The notes beneath the pieces were generated by a model, which was given only the letters and a program-made list of their open reading frames with translations, ran no database searches and was not told where the DNA came from. Both the position numbers and the translations under genes were made by a program. This document shows, piece after piece, positions 43,637 through 52,551 of a stretch of DNA of 64,000 bases (within the stretch, counting starts at the first letter, position 1; every line of letters begins with the position of its first letter). Source of the DNA: Amycolatopsis lurida (GTDB lineage: Bacteria > Actinomycetota > Actinomycetes > Mycobacteriales > Pseudonocardiaceae); the NCBI RefSeq assembly GCF_900105055.1, contig NZ_FNTA01000004.1:3441501-3505500 (forward strand), in the 5' to 3' direction.

Positions 43637-45151
43637 TCAGTGGGCGTGTCGCTCGGCGAGGAATTCATGCGTCGCCTTGATCTGCGGGTAGGACTTCGGT
43701 GCGACCGGGGCCACAGCGGCCCGGAGAGCCTGAGCACCGTTCGGGCCCACCGCGGGCTTGCCCTTGGTGTACAGCCACGTCTGGAACAAGTCGTACAGCG
43801 GCTTGCCCGAGATCTTCTCCGCCAGCGCGATGAACTCCGGGATCACCGCGGACTTGGCCTTCTTCACCTGCTGCCAGGTCTGCAGGATCCGGAAGAACGT
43901 GTCGTCACCCACGGCCTTGCGCAACGCGTGCACGGCGAGCGCGCCGCGGTCGTAGACGGCCGCGTCGAACTGGTTGTCCGCGCCCGGGTCGGCGGGCAGG
44001 ACCTGCCAGAACGGGTCCTCGGCAGGCACCGAGTCGTAGATGTACTGGGCGAGTTCGTCGGCCGTGCCCTCGCCGCTCTCCTCCGACCACAGGAACTCGC
44101 CGTAGGAGGCGAAGCCCTCGTTCAGCCAGATCTCGCTCCACTTGCCGAGCGTGACGCTGTCGCCGAACCACTGGTGCGCCTGCTCGTGCGCCACGATCGA
44201 GGTGTTGGAGCCGGACCGGAAGGCCCTGGCGCCGTAGACCGGCCGCGTCTGGTTCTCCAGCGCGAAGGTGATGCCGGTGGTGACGACGCCGCCCTGTGCC
44301 TCGAACGGGTAGGGCCCGAACTTCGAGGCGAGGAATTCGGTGATCTCCGGTGTCCGCTCGATGCTGGCCTTGGCCGCGCCGAGCGATTCGCCGAGGTCGG
44401 CGCCGTAGGCGGTGATGAACGGCTTGCCGTCCGGCGTGGTCTGCTCGTTCACCTCGAACTTGCCGACCTCAAGTGACGTGAGGTACGTCGCCTGCGGTTT
44501 GGTGCTGCGCCAGTTCCAGCGCGTCCAGCCGGGCCGCTGCACCGTCTTGCGCACGAGCGTGCCGTTCGACAGCGCGGCGACGTCGTTCGGGACCTCGACC
44601 GAGACGTCGTAGGTGGCCAGGTCGGTCGGGTGGTCGTTGGACGGGAACCACCAGGCCGCGCTCTGCGGCTCGTCGACGGCCAGCGCGCCGTCCGGGGTCT
44701 TCTTCCAGGCGGTGAAGCCGTCGATCTTCACCTTCGACGGCGTGTCCGCGTAGGCGACGACGACGGTCGCCGTCCGGCCCTTCTTCAGCGGCGAGGCCGG
44801 CGTGACGGTGAGCTCACCGGTGCCGTCGGTCGACGTCGCGAACTTCGCGGGCCGGTTGTCGACCCGGACGCTCGACACCTTCAGCCCGAAGTCGAGGTTG
44901 AACGCCGAGAGGTCCTGCGTCGCGGTGAGCAGGATCGTCGTGGCACCGGACAGCAGGTCGGTGGACGGCTGATAGGTCAGCCGGAGGTCGTAGTGAGCGA
45001 CGTCGTAGCCGCCGTTCCCGGCGTGCGGGTAGTACGGGTCGCCGATGCCGATCGAGCCGGGTGCGGGGGCGGCCGCCGCGGAGCCGGCGAGCAGCACCGA
45101 GACGACACCCGCGGTCAATCCGGCGAAGCCGGCGCGAGTCTTCAAGCGCAT
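43637..45151 (-). CDS. Secreted M1-family aminopeptidase
   Basis: A 504-aa zinc metallopeptidase with a Sec signal peptide (MRLKTRAGFAGLTAGVVSVLLAG, cleaved near AAAAPAP). The catalytic motif HEQAHQWFGDSVTLGKWSEIWLNEGFASYGE gives HExxH plus the third-ligand glutamate 19 residues on. The GxMEN-type exopeptidase motif upstream appears as ALENQ rather than GAMEN, which may alter specificity. An N-terminal beta domain begins at about 40. It likely trims peptides outside the cell. It stands alone between the DUF3592 gene and menD. Confidence 0.88.
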   Translation of the reverse strand: MRLKTRAGFAGLTAGVVSVLLAGSAAAAPAPGSIGIGDPYYPHAGNGGYDVAHYDLRLTYQPSTDLLSGATTILLTATQDLSAFNLDFGLKVSSVRVDNRPAKFATSTDGTGELTVTPASPLKKGRTATVVVAYADTPSKVKIDGFTAWKKTPDGALAVDEPQSAAWWFPSNDHPTDLATYDVSVEVPNDVAALSNGTLVRKTVQRPGWTRWNWRSTKPQATYLTSLEVGKFEVNEQTTPDGKPFITAYGADLGESLGAAKASIERTPEITEFLASKFGPYPFEAQGGVVTTGITFALENQTRPVYGARAFRSGSNTSIVAHEQAHQWFGDSVTLGKWSEIWLNEGFASYGEFLWSEESGEGTADELAQYIYDSVPAEDPFWQVLPADPGADNQFDAAVYDRGALAVHALRKAVGDDTFFRILQTWQQVKKAKSAVIPEFIALAEKISGKPLYDLFQTWLYTKGKPAVGPNGAQALRAAVAPVAPKSYPQIKATHEFLAERHAH

Positions 45152-45249
45152 TGCGAATCCTCCCAGGATTTGTCAGCGCGCTCGAACGTAGCCAGACGAT
45201 CAACGCGGAGACACGTCCGAAGGAGGGGTTCCTACCCTCTGGAATACGG

Positions 45250-46926
45250 CTAGACAGCACGCACGGCGGAGGACACCGCCGTACGGAGGCGCGCGTGCAG
45301 CTCGCGGTGACGCGTTCGGTCCACGCGGACCTCCACCACCCGCAACCCCGGCGCGGGCTTGAGCGCCGCACGGAATTCGGTGAGCGTCTCGGCGACGACG
45401 TGCGGCACGCGGTAACCGGCGCACAGGGCACCGAGGTCGGCGCCGTGCGGCGTGCCGAAGACGCGCTCGAAGCTGGCGTTGTGCTCGGGCGCACCCTGCT
45501 CCAGCAGGGAGAAGATGCCGCCACCGTCATCGTTGAGCACCACGATCGTCAGGTCGGGGCGCTGTTCGGCGGGCCCGGTCAGCAGGCCGCTCGCGTCGTG
45601 CAGGAACGTCAGATCGCCGAGGAGGGCGTACGAATGTCCCCTGTGGACGGTCGCCGCGCCGATCGCGGTCGACACCATGCCGTCGATGCCGGCGACGCCG
45701 CGGTTGCGGTGCACGAGGACGTCGGGCCGCAGCCGTCCGGCGAGGGCGACGTCACGGGTCGGGTTGGACGAGCCGACGACCAGCAGCGACCCCTCCGGGA
45801 CCGCGTCGACCAGCTCGGTCGCCAGGCGCAGCCCGCTCGGCCACGGCTCGTCGGCCAGCGCTTCGGTGACCGCCCCCGACGCCGCCTTGTCCGCACGCTG
45901 CCAGCTCGCCAACCACTCCGGATCGGCCGGTTTGGTCGGCTCGTCGAACCACTGGCCGACCTGGCGGACGTTGTGCGCGGGCGCGGGCCAGTCCGAATCG
46001 GGCCGGACCAGCAGCACCTCGACGTCCGGATCGGACAGCACCCGCTGCACCTGCCGGAACACCGTCGGACGCCCGATGCACAGGACCTGCTCGGGTTTGT
46101 GCCGCGAGATGAACTCCTCGACGCCGAGCAGCCACGCGCCGGACGAGATCGCCGTCGCGCCCGCCATCCCGATGCCGCCGGTCTCGGAGACGACCGGCCA
46201 GCCATGCAGCTCGGCCCATTCGCTGGCCGCCTGCACGCCGGTGTCGCACGCGATGACCAGGCCGTGGCGCGCCGAGGGCACCACGAAAGAGGGAAGCGCG
46301 CCGAAGTCCGGCAGCTCCGTCCAGCGAGCGCCGTCGGGACGCCCTTCGAGTGACTCGTACCACTCGCCGTCATCATCGACATCGGGCACGAGCGGCTCGC
46401 GGAACGGGATGTTCAGGTGCACCGGCCCGCAGCGCCATTCGCCGTACGCGGCGTTCCACGCGCGGCAGATCTGGCCGCGCCAGTACGAGTTCTGCCCGGC
46501 GCGGCGTTCGGCGACGGCGAGCTCGTCGAAGTAGCGGATGGCATTGCCGTAGAGCTGGTGCTGGTCGATGACCTGGCTCGCACCGGCGGCCCGCATCTCG
46601 GGCGGCCGGTCGGCGGTCAGCACGATCAGCGGCACCCCCGCGCGGTCGGCCTCCAGCACGGCGGGGTGGAAGTTCGCGGCCGCGGTGCCCGAGGTGCACA
46701 GCAGGGCCACGGGGCGGCCGGTGCGCGCGGCGATGCCGAGGGCGAGGAAGCCGGCGCCGCGTTCGTCGATGCGGACGTGCAACTGGAGGCGCCCGGCGGC
46801 CGCCGCGTCGTACAGCGCGATCGACAGCGGGGCGTTGCGTGAGCCCGGGCAGAGGACGACGTGCGAGACGGTGTTGCGGACGAGTTCGTCGACGATGACC
46901 CTGGCCTGCGCGGTGGAAGGATTCAC
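45250..46926 (-). CDS. menD: SEPHCHC synthase, menaquinone biosynthesis
   Basis: MenD, 558 aa, is a ThDP enzyme that joins 2-oxoglutarate and isochorismate. HVVLCPGSRNAPLSIAL at the start, the catalytic glutamate in HVRIDERGAGFLALG, and the C-terminal ThDP motif LLGDLTFLHDASGLL with NDDGGGIFSLLEQG are all present. It is divergent from menB over only 57 bp, so shared control is likely. Confidence 0.95.
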   Translation of the reverse strand: MNPSTAQARVIVDELVRNTVSHVVLCPGSRNAPLSIALYDAAAAGRLQLHVRIDERGAGFLALGIAARTGRPVALLCTSGTAAANFHPAVLEADRAGVPLIVLTADRPPEMRAAGASQVIDQHQLYGNAIRYFDELAVAERRAGQNSYWRGQICRAWNAAYGEWRCGPVHLNIPFREPLVPDVDDDGEWYESLEGRPDGARWTELPDFGALPSFVVPSARHGLVIACDTGVQAASEWAELHGWPVVSETGGIGMAGATAISSGAWLLGVEEFISRHKPEQVLCIGRPTVFRQVQRVLSDPDVEVLLVRPDSDWPAPAHNVRQVGQWFDEPTKPADPEWLASWQRADKAASGAVTEALADEPWPSGLRLATELVDAVPEGSLLVVGSSNPTRDVALAGRLRPDVLVHRNRGVAGIDGMVSTAIGAATVHRGHSYALLGDLTFLHDASGLLTGPAEQRPDLTIVVLNDDGGGIFSLLEQGAPEHNASFERVFGTPHGADLGALCAGYRVPHVVAETLTEFRAALKPAPGLRVVEVRVDRTRHRELHARLRTAVSSAVRAV

Positions 46927-46983
46927 CGGCAGACCTCGGGTTTCACACTACGACTCACGGCCACACGTCCTATTCTCCCAAAC

Positions 46984-47907
46984 GTGGATGACGCCCAGGT
47001 TTCCGAGCTGTTCGACCCCGCCTTGTGGACGGAAGTCGACGGTTTCGACTTCACCGACATCACCTATCACCGCTCCTCTGAGAGCCGCTCAGGCAAACGT
47101 GTCGTACGTGTCGCGTTCGACCGTCCCGAGGTCCGCAACGCCTTCCGCCCGCACACCGTCGACGAGCTGTACCGCGCGCTCGACCACGCGCGGATGAGCT
47201 CGGACGTCGGCTGCGTCCTGCTCACCGGTAACGGCCCGTCGCCGAAGGACGGCGGCTGGGCGTTCTGCTCCGGTGGTGACCAGCGTATTCGCGGACGCTC
47301 CGGCTATCAGTACGCGGACGGGGAGACCTCGGACACGATCGATCCGGCCAGGGCCGGACGGCTGCACATCCTCGAGGTCCAGCGGCTGATCAGGTTCATG
47401 CCGAAGGTGGTCATCGCGGTCGTCCCGGGGTGGGCCGCGGGCGGCGGGCATTCGCTGCACGTGGTGTGCGACCTCACGCTCGCCTCGGCCGAGCACGCGC
47501 GGTTCAAACAGACCGACGCCGACGTCGGCTCCTTCGACGGCGGCTACGGCTCGGCGTACCTGGCCAAGCAGGTCGGGCAGAAGTTCGCGCGGGAGATCTT
47601 CTTCCTCGGCCGCGAGTACACCGCCGAGCAGATGCAGGCGATGGGCGCGGTGAACTCCGCCGTCCCGCACGCGAAGCTCGAGGCCGAGGCGCTGGACTGG
47701 GCATGGGCGATCAACGGCAAGTCGCCGACCGCGCAGCGGATGCTGAAGTACGCGTTCAACCTCACCGACGACGGTCTGGTCGGCCAGCAGCTCTTCGCCG
47801 GCGAAACCACCCGGTTGGCGTACATGCAGGACGAAGCCGTCGAAGGCCGCGACTCCTTCCTGGAGAAGCGTGCCCCCGATTGGTCGGCCTTCCCGTACTA
47901 CTACTGA
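46984..47907 (+). CDS. menB: 1,4-dihydroxy-2-naphthoyl-CoA synthase
   Basis: MenB, 307 aa, is the crotonase-fold enzyme that cyclises o-succinylbenzoyl-CoA. RVAFDRPEVRNAFRPHTVDEL, WAFCSGGDQRIRGRSGYQ and WAAGGGHSLHVVCDLTLAS are diagnostic, as is the FKQTDADVGSFDGGYGSAYLA catalytic loop with the Asp. The GTG at 46984 is chosen because the frame upstream contains no convincing ribosome site and the protein then matches family length. Confidence 0.95.
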   Translation: MDDAQVSELFDPALWTEVDGFDFTDITYHRSSESRSGKRVVRVAFDRPEVRNAFRPHTVDELYRALDHARMSSDVGCVLLTGNGPSPKDGGWAFCSGGDQRIRGRSGYQYADGETSDTIDPARAGRLHILEVQRLIRFMPKVVIAVVPGWAAGGGHSLHVVCDLTLASAEHARFKQTDADVGSFDGGYGSAYLAKQVGQKFAREIFFLGREYTAEQMQAMGAVNSAVPHAKLEAEALDWAWAINGKSPTAQRMLKYAFNLTDDGLVGQQLFAGETTRLAYMQDEAVEGRDSFLEKRAPDWSAFPYYY

Positions 47908-47958
47908 CCTGCGTTTAGCGGGCTGAACGCGATCCGCGGGCGGACGTAGGGTGGAGTG

Positions 47959-49083
47959 ATGCGCGCGGTAGCGGTGGACGGGAGTCCGGACTCGATCACC
48001 GGGCTGACCTCGGCACTGGCCGAGGCGCTCGATGGCGGCCCGCCCGTCCTCCCCTACGCGTCGGACGCCCTGCGGGACGCGATGGAACCGGCCCGCCCGG
48101 CCGAACCGGGGACGGCGGTGATCATCGCCACCTCCGGGTCCACCGGCGAGCCGAAGGGCGTGCTGCTGTCGGCGCCGGCGCTCACCGCGTCGGCCCGCGC
48201 CACCCACAAGAGGCTCGGCGGGCCGGGACACTGGTTGCTCGCGACCCCGGCGCAGTACATCGGCGGACTCCAGGTGCTGGTGCGCTCGCTGCTGGCCGGG
48301 ACGACGCCGTCCGTACTGCACGCCTCCGGTTTCCGGCCGGACGACTTCGCCGAAGCCGCCGCGCCGCTGTTGTCCGTGGACGGGCCGCGCTACACCGCGC
48401 TCGTGCCGACCCAGCTCGGGCGGCTGCTCGACGCGGGCGGCCCCGGCCTGGCGGCGGCCCGCGCGTTCGACGCGATCATTCTCGGCGCCGCGGCGACGAC
48501 GGCGGATCTCCGCGAGCGCGCCGCCGAAGCGGGCGTGAAGATCGTGCCCGCGTACGGCATGAGCGAGACCGCGAGCGGCTGCGTCTACGACGGCGTACCG
48601 CTGGACGGAGTACGCGTCGACCTGGAAGACGAGCGGGTCTGTATCACGGGTGACGTCCTCGCGCACGGCTACCGGCTGCGACCCGATCTGACCGCGGAGG
48701 CCTTCGAGGACGGCCGGTTCCGCACTTCCGACCGCGGCCGGTGGTCGGCCGACGGGCGGTTGGAGATCCTCGGGCGGATCGACGACATGATCAACACCGG
48801 TGGGGTGAAGGTGGCCGCCGCGGCGGTCGAGCGGATCTTGACCGCCCAGCCCGGAATCCGGGACGCCTGCGTGGTCGGAGTACCTGACCCCGAGTGGGGC
48901 GAAGCGGTCGTCGCGCTCGTCGTCGGCGCTGGTAGCGACGTCGAATCGCTGCGTGCCGCGTGCCGCGAAGAGGCCGGCGCGGCCGCCGCTCCGAAGCGGG
49001 TCGAATTCGCCGAAGAGCTGCCGCTGCGGGGCCCCGGGAAGGTCGACAGGACGGCCGTCCGGAATCTCCTACGAAGGTCGTGA
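47959..49083 (+). CDS. menE: o-Succinylbenzoate-CoA ligase
   Basis: MenE, 374 aa, is a short adenylate-forming ligase that activates o-succinylbenzoate. The P-loop-like IIATSGSTGEPKGVLLSAPAL, the YGMSETASGCVYDG motif, and the C-terminal GRIDDMINTGGVKV and LPLRGPGKVDR segment with the catalytic lysine are present. It follows menB by about 50 bp. The ATG at 47959 is preferred over the adjacent GTG because GGTGGAG lies upstream. Actinobacterial MenE is commonly this short. Confidence 0.93.
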   Translation: MRAVAVDGSPDSITGLTSALAEALDGGPPVLPYASDALRDAMEPARPAEPGTAVIIATSGSTGEPKGVLLSAPALTASARATHKRLGGPGHWLLATPAQYIGGLQVLVRSLLAGTTPSVLHASGFRPDDFAEAAAPLLSVDGPRYTALVPTQLGRLLDAGGPGLAAARAFDAIILGAAATTADLRERAAEAGVKIVPAYGMSETASGCVYDGVPLDGVRVDLEDERVCITGDVLAHGYRLRPDLTAEAFEDGRFRTSDRGRWSADGRLEILGRIDDMINTGGVKVAAAAVERILTAQPGIRDACVVGVPDPEWGEAVVALVVGAGSDVESLRAACREEAGAAAAPKRVEFAEELPLRGPGKVDRTAVRNLLRRS

Positions 49084-49145
49084 ATTCCCCACCGATTACC
49101 GGGACTTTGTTGACACGGTCATTACCCGCGGGTTTACGTCTACGT

Positions 49146-49304
49146 ATGACGCGCTGGACACGCACAGTATTGGCCTGCACCGCCGTCACGATGGGACTGG
49201 TCGCTTTGGCCGGGCCCGCGCTGGCGGACGAACCGGAGACCGCCGTTCCGAACAGCGGCACGCTCACCTGGACCCTGGAAGACGCGATCGACGATCTCAA
49301 GTAG
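49146..49304 (+). CDS. Small secreted 52-aa protein
   Basis: Starts MTRWTRTVLACTAVTMGLVALAGPALA, a standard Sec signal peptide with AxA cleavage, leaving a mature acidic peptide of about 25 residues (DEPETAVPNSG...LEDAIDDLK). The frame is ordinary GC-rich coding, and the stop is followed at once by a 15-bp terminator hairpin, which supports a real short gene. It lies between menE and menA. Function unknown. Confidence 0.6.
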   Translation: MTRWTRTVLACTAVTMGLVALAGPALADEPETAVPNSGTLTWTLEDAIDDLK

Positions 49305-49309
49305 CGCGA

Positions 49310-49347
49310 CTCGTCACCTGCTCGGGATGCCTCGAGCAGGTGACGAG
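49310..49347. terminator. 15-bp stem terminator after the small secreted gene
   Basis: CTCGTCACCTGCTCG (49310-49324) and its exact complement (49333-49347) with an 8-nt loop begin 5 bp after the stop codon. Confidence 0.8.
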
Positions 49348-49389
49348 CCCCGCATACCGGCCGGTAGTGGCCAGGGCCAGAATGGCGGC

Positions 49390-50259
49390 ATGGCGACTGC
49401 TGGTGAATGGATCGAAGGGGCGCGCCCGCGGACGCTGCCCAACGCGGTGGCGCCGGTGGTCGCCGGAGTCGGCGCGGCGATCGCGCTCGACGGCTTCTCC
49501 TGGTCCCGCTCGATTCTCGCGCTGCTCGTCTCGCTGGCGCTGATCGTCGGCGTCAACTACGCCAACGACTATTCCGACGGCATCCGCGGCACCGACGAGA
49601 ACCGCGTCGGCCCGCTGCGTTTGGTCGGCTCCGGAGTCGCGAAACCGAAGGCCGTCCTGGCGGCCGCTCTCGTGGCCCTCGGGCTCGCCGGAGTGCTCGG
49701 GCTCGTGCTCGTCGCGATCAGCGGCCTGTGGTGGCTGCTGGCGATGGGCGCGGTCTGCATCCTCGGCGCCTGGTTCTACACCGGCGGCAAGAAGCCTTAC
49801 GGCTACTACGGTTTCGGCGAGATCGCGGTCTTCGTCTTCTTCGGGCTGGCCGGGGTGCTCGGCACCGTGTACGTCCAAGCCGGACAGCTCAGCTGGACCG
49901 CGCTCGGCTGCGCGGTCGCCGTCGGCTCGTTCTCGACCGGTGTGCTGACCGCCAACAACCTCCGCGACATCCCGACCGACATCGAGTCCGGCAAGCGCAC
50001 GCTCGCCACCCGGCTCGGTGACCAGGGCACGCGCCGGCTTTACCTGGTGCTGGTCGCGGTCCCGTACGTCGTGAGCGTGCTGCTCGCCTTCGTGACGCCG
50101 TGGGCCCTGCTGGGCCTGCTGACCGCGCCGCTGCTGCTGAAGTCGGTCAAGGCCGTCGGCGGCGAGGCGCAGGGGCGGGCGCTGATCCCGGCGCTGCGGG
50201 ACACCGGGTTCGCGATGCTGGGGTGGGCGGTGCTGACCGCGGTGGCGCTCGCGCTGTGA
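49390..50259 (+). CDS. menA: 1,4-dihydroxy-2-naphthoate polyprenyltransferase
   Basis: MenA, 289 aa, is the integral membrane prenyltransferase that attaches the polyprenyl chain. GVNYANDYSDGIRGTDENRVGP contains the first aspartate-rich NDxxD motif, and NNLRDIPTDIESGKRTLATRLG the second. It has eight or nine membrane helices. ATG at 49390 is taken as start. With menB and menE on the same strand and menD, menG and menJ nearby, the window holds most late menaquinone steps; menF, menC and menH-type hydrolase are not seen here. Confidence 0.94.
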   Translation: MATAGEWIEGARPRTLPNAVAPVVAGVGAAIALDGFSWSRSILALLVSLALIVGVNYANDYSDGIRGTDENRVGPLRLVGSGVAKPKAVLAAALVALGLAGVLGLVLVAISGLWWLLAMGAVCILGAWFYTGGKKPYGYYGFGEIAVFVFFGLAGVLGTVYVQAGQLSWTALGCAVAVGSFSTGVLTANNLRDIPTDIESGKRTLATRLGDQGTRRLYLVLVAVPYVVSVLLAFVTPWALLGLLTAPLLLKSVKAVGGEAQGRALIPALRDTGFAMLGWAVLTAVALAL

Positions 50260-50288
50260 GGCCGTCACCGGACCTCTGATGCGGGACC

Positions 50289-50327
50289 GTGTGGATTTCG
50301 GGACGTTGGATGACCCGAAATCCACAC
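50289..50327. terminator. 14-bp palindrome between menA and the cysteine-lyase gene
   Basis: GTGTGGATTTCGGG (50289-50302) and CCCGAAATCCACAC (50314-50327) with an 11-nt loop. The arm is identical to the core of the palindrome at 1399-1445. It lies between convergent genes, so a bidirectional terminator is likely. The rest of the gap (50328-50460) shows nothing else. Confidence 0.7.
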
Positions 50328-50460
50328 AGGGGGCGCGAAAGGGCCGGTCACGCTCGCAGCTTCCGCCCCGGATCGGCGCCGGACTGCGTTCGGGGGATGC
50401 ACGGACCGTTCATGCCTGAGGTAGGCCGCCCAGCCGACGTCGCGAAAGCAACCGAGAACC

Positions 50461-51543
50461 TCAGGCCTCCGGAGCGAGCTTTCCGCTCACCAGGAACTCC
50501 CGGTACTTCTCCAGGTAGGGCGCGATGTCGATGTTCTTCTGCGCCAGCCACGCGTCGTCGTAGTACGTGTTGGCGTACCGCTCCCCGCCGTCGCACAGCA
50601 GCGTGACGATACTGCCCGCCTGGCCTTCCGAGACCATTCGCGAGATCAGCGTGAACGCGCCGAAGAGGTTCGTCCCGGTCGAGCCGCCTGCCCAGTGCCC
50701 CGTCCGCTCGCGCAGCACGCGGATGGCCGCCAGCGAGGCGGCGTCCGGCACCTGGAACATCTCGTCGATCACGCCGGGCACGAACGACGGCTCGACGCGC
50801 GGCCGCCCGATTCCCTCGATCCGCGAAGGCATGCCGGTGCTGTAGTCGAGCGCCCCGGTCTGCCAGGCGCCGAAGAACGACGAGTTCTCCGGGTCGACGA
50901 CGGCGATCTTCGTGGTGTGCCGCTTGTAACGCACGTAGCGGCCGAAAGTCGCGCTCGTGCCGCCGGTCCCGGCGCCGATGACGATCCACGTCGGCACGGG
51001 GTGCCGTTCGGACTGCATCTGCGCGTACACCGATTCGGCGATGTTGTTGTTCCCGCGCCAGTCCGTCGCGCGCTCCGCGTAGGTGAACTGGTCGAGGTAG
51101 TGGCCGTTGCACTCCGAAGCGAGCCGTTCGGCCTCCGGATACATGTCCGGCGCGCGGTCGACGTAGTGGCATTCGCCGCCGTAGAACTCGATGAGCGCGA
51201 TCTTCTCCGGCGAGGTGCTGCGCGGCACCACGGTGATGAACCGCAGCCCGAGCATCCGCGCGAAGTACGCCTCCGACACCGCCGTCGAGCCGCTAGAGGC
51301 CTCGACGAGCACGGTGTCCGGCCCGATCTGGCCGTTCACCAGGCCGTACAGGAACAGCGAACGCGCGAGCCGGTGTTTGAGCGAGCCGGTCGGGTGGACG
51401 GACTCGTCCTTCAGGTACAGGTCCACGCCCCATTCGGGGGGCAGCGGGAAGACGTGGAGGTGCGTGTCGGCGCTGCGGTTCGCGTCGGCCTCGATGATGC
51501 GGACGGCTTCGCGGACCCAGCTGCGGCTCTGCAGGAGGCTCAC
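50461..51543 (-). CDS. PLP-dependent cysteine synthase-fold lyase (Cds1-like)
   Basis: A 360-aa fold-type II PLP enzyme. HPTGSLKHRLARSLF has the PLP lysine region (TGSLKHR), EASSGSTAVSEAYFARMLG is the substrate loop, and GAGTGGTSATFGRY binds phosphate. It resembles the mycobacterial Cds1 L-cysteine desulfhydrase (recalled as Rv3684), which yields pyruvate, ammonia and H2S, rather than CysK or CysM. The GTG overlaps the stop of the DUF4229 gene (GTGA). It is last in an operon headed by an Lrp regulator, a setting that fits amino acid-induced cysteine degradation. Confidence 0.78.
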   Translation of the reverse strand: MSLLQSRSWVREAVRIIEADANRSADTHLHVFPLPPEWGVDLYLKDESVHPTGSLKHRLARSLFLYGLVNGQIGPDTVLVEASSGSTAVSEAYFARMLGLRFITVVPRSTSPEKIALIEFYGGECHYVDRAPDMYPEAERLASECNGHYLDQFTYAERATDWRGNNNIAESVYAQMQSERHPVPTWIVIGAGTGGTSATFGRYVRYKRHTTKIAVVDPENSSFFGAWQTGALDYSTGMPSRIEGIGRPRVEPSFVPGVIDEMFQVPDAASLAAIRVLRERTGHWAGGSTGTNLFGAFTLISRMVSEGQAGSIVTLLCDGGERYANTYYDDAWLAQKNIDIAPYLEKYREFLVSGKLAPEA

Positions 51544-51818
51544 GCCGCGCCGTCCACCCGGTCGCCGCGCAGCTGCGAGCGCAGTTCGGCACGGGCGCGA
51601 GCACGCGTTTCGTTGCGGCGGGCGAGCCCGGCGGTCACGCGCGCGTTCAGCGGGCGGAACAGCAGCAGGCCCAGCGGCAGCCCCACGACCAGGCCGATCA
51701 GCAACGCGACCAGCAGCGGGACGTTGACCAGCAGCAAGCCGCCTGCGATGACCCCGACCAGGAAGAACCTGGCCAGCACGTACAGCGTCAGGTCACGGGG
51801 CAGGTGATTATCGCTCAC
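51540..51818 (-). CDS. DUF4229 small membrane protein
   Basis: A 92-aa protein with two membrane helices (about 10-30 and 32-52) and a basic Arg/Ala-rich cytosolic tail (about 57-85). It fits DUF4229. The GTG start is 11 bp after the Lrp stop, and its own stop overlaps the Cds1-like start. Function unknown; conserved location in the operon suggests an accessory role. Confidence 0.72.
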   Translation of the reverse strand: MSDNHLPRDLTLYVLARFFLVGVIAGGLLLVNVPLLVALLIGLVVGLPLGLLLFRPLNARVTAGLARRNETRARARAELRSQLRGDRVDGAA

Positions 51819-51829
51819 ACCATGGCAGG

Positions 51830-52303
51830 CTACGCGCTGCCGTTGCGGCCTTCGTCCAGGCCCGCGTTGTTGGGGCGCCCTTCGAAGCGGGTGGAGAGCA
51901 CGACGGTGGTGTTCGTGCGGCCGACCCCGGGGATCCGCCGCAGCCTGCCGAGCGTCCGCTCCAGATCGTCGACGGTGGCCACCCGCACCTTGACGACGAA
52001 GGCTTCGTCGCCCGCGACGGCGTAGCAGCTTTCGACTTCGTCCAGTGCCCCGAGCGCCTCCGCGACGTCGTCCTCGGTCGCGGTGTCGGTGGGGTGGATG
52101 CCGACCAGTGCCGTCACCCCGAGTCCGACCGTGTTCGGGTCGACCATCGCGTGGTAGCCGGTGATCACGCCGGCGGCCTCGAGTTTGCCGACCCGTTCGT
52201 GCACTGACGAAGCCGAGAGCCCGACAGACCGGCCGAGGTCGGCGTAGGTAGCCCGCCCGTTCTCCCGTAATGCCGCGATGATCTTCCGATCCACCTGGTC
52301 CAC
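51830..52303 (-). CDS. Lrp/AsnC family transcriptional regulator
   Basis: A 157-aa regulator with an N-terminal helix-turn-helix (DQVDRKIIAALRENGRATYADLG, LSASSVHERVGKLEAAGVITGY) and a RAM domain (ALVGIHPT...SCYAVAGDEAFVVKVRV). It heads the operon with DUF4229 and a cysteine desulfhydrase-like gene. Proteobacterial Lrp-type regulators of cysteine desulfhydrase (DecR/CyuR) are a precedent for such pairing, so cysteine may be its ligand. The GTG start is at 52303. Confidence 0.85.
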   Translation of the reverse strand: MDQVDRKIIAALRENGRATYADLGRSVGLSASSVHERVGKLEAAGVITGYHAMVDPNTVGLGVTALVGIHPTDTATEDDVAEALGALDEVESCYAVAGDEAFVVKVRVATVDDLERTLGRLRRIPGVGRTNTTVVLSTRFEGRPNNAGLDEGRNGSA

Positions 52304-52551
52304 CGCTACACCTTAGGTGCCACGGCCCGATTCGCGTGATCAGGGCGCGTTTTCGTACATCCGTGACAAGACCACGGGGCCGGCGGGCGCATGTCGCGGT
52401 TGTCGGTTTTGACCTTTAAGGGCTCTTTACTGTTGGACAACCGTTCGAGTACCTGACGGGTGAGATGCAACGATTGCCGTGTTGGCTACCCGGCACGACG
52501 GGCACGAGGCCCGCCTCCGGTTTAGCACTGGAACCGTGAAGGAGGCGGAAA
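52304..52551. other. Intergenic region between the Lrp regulator and bldC
   Basis: About 250 bp holding the divergent promoters of the Lrp operon and bldC. A short symmetric element GTTGGACAAC (near 52433) is visible. AAGGAGGCGG before the bldC ATG is a strong ribosome site. No gene is apparent. Confidence 0.4.
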
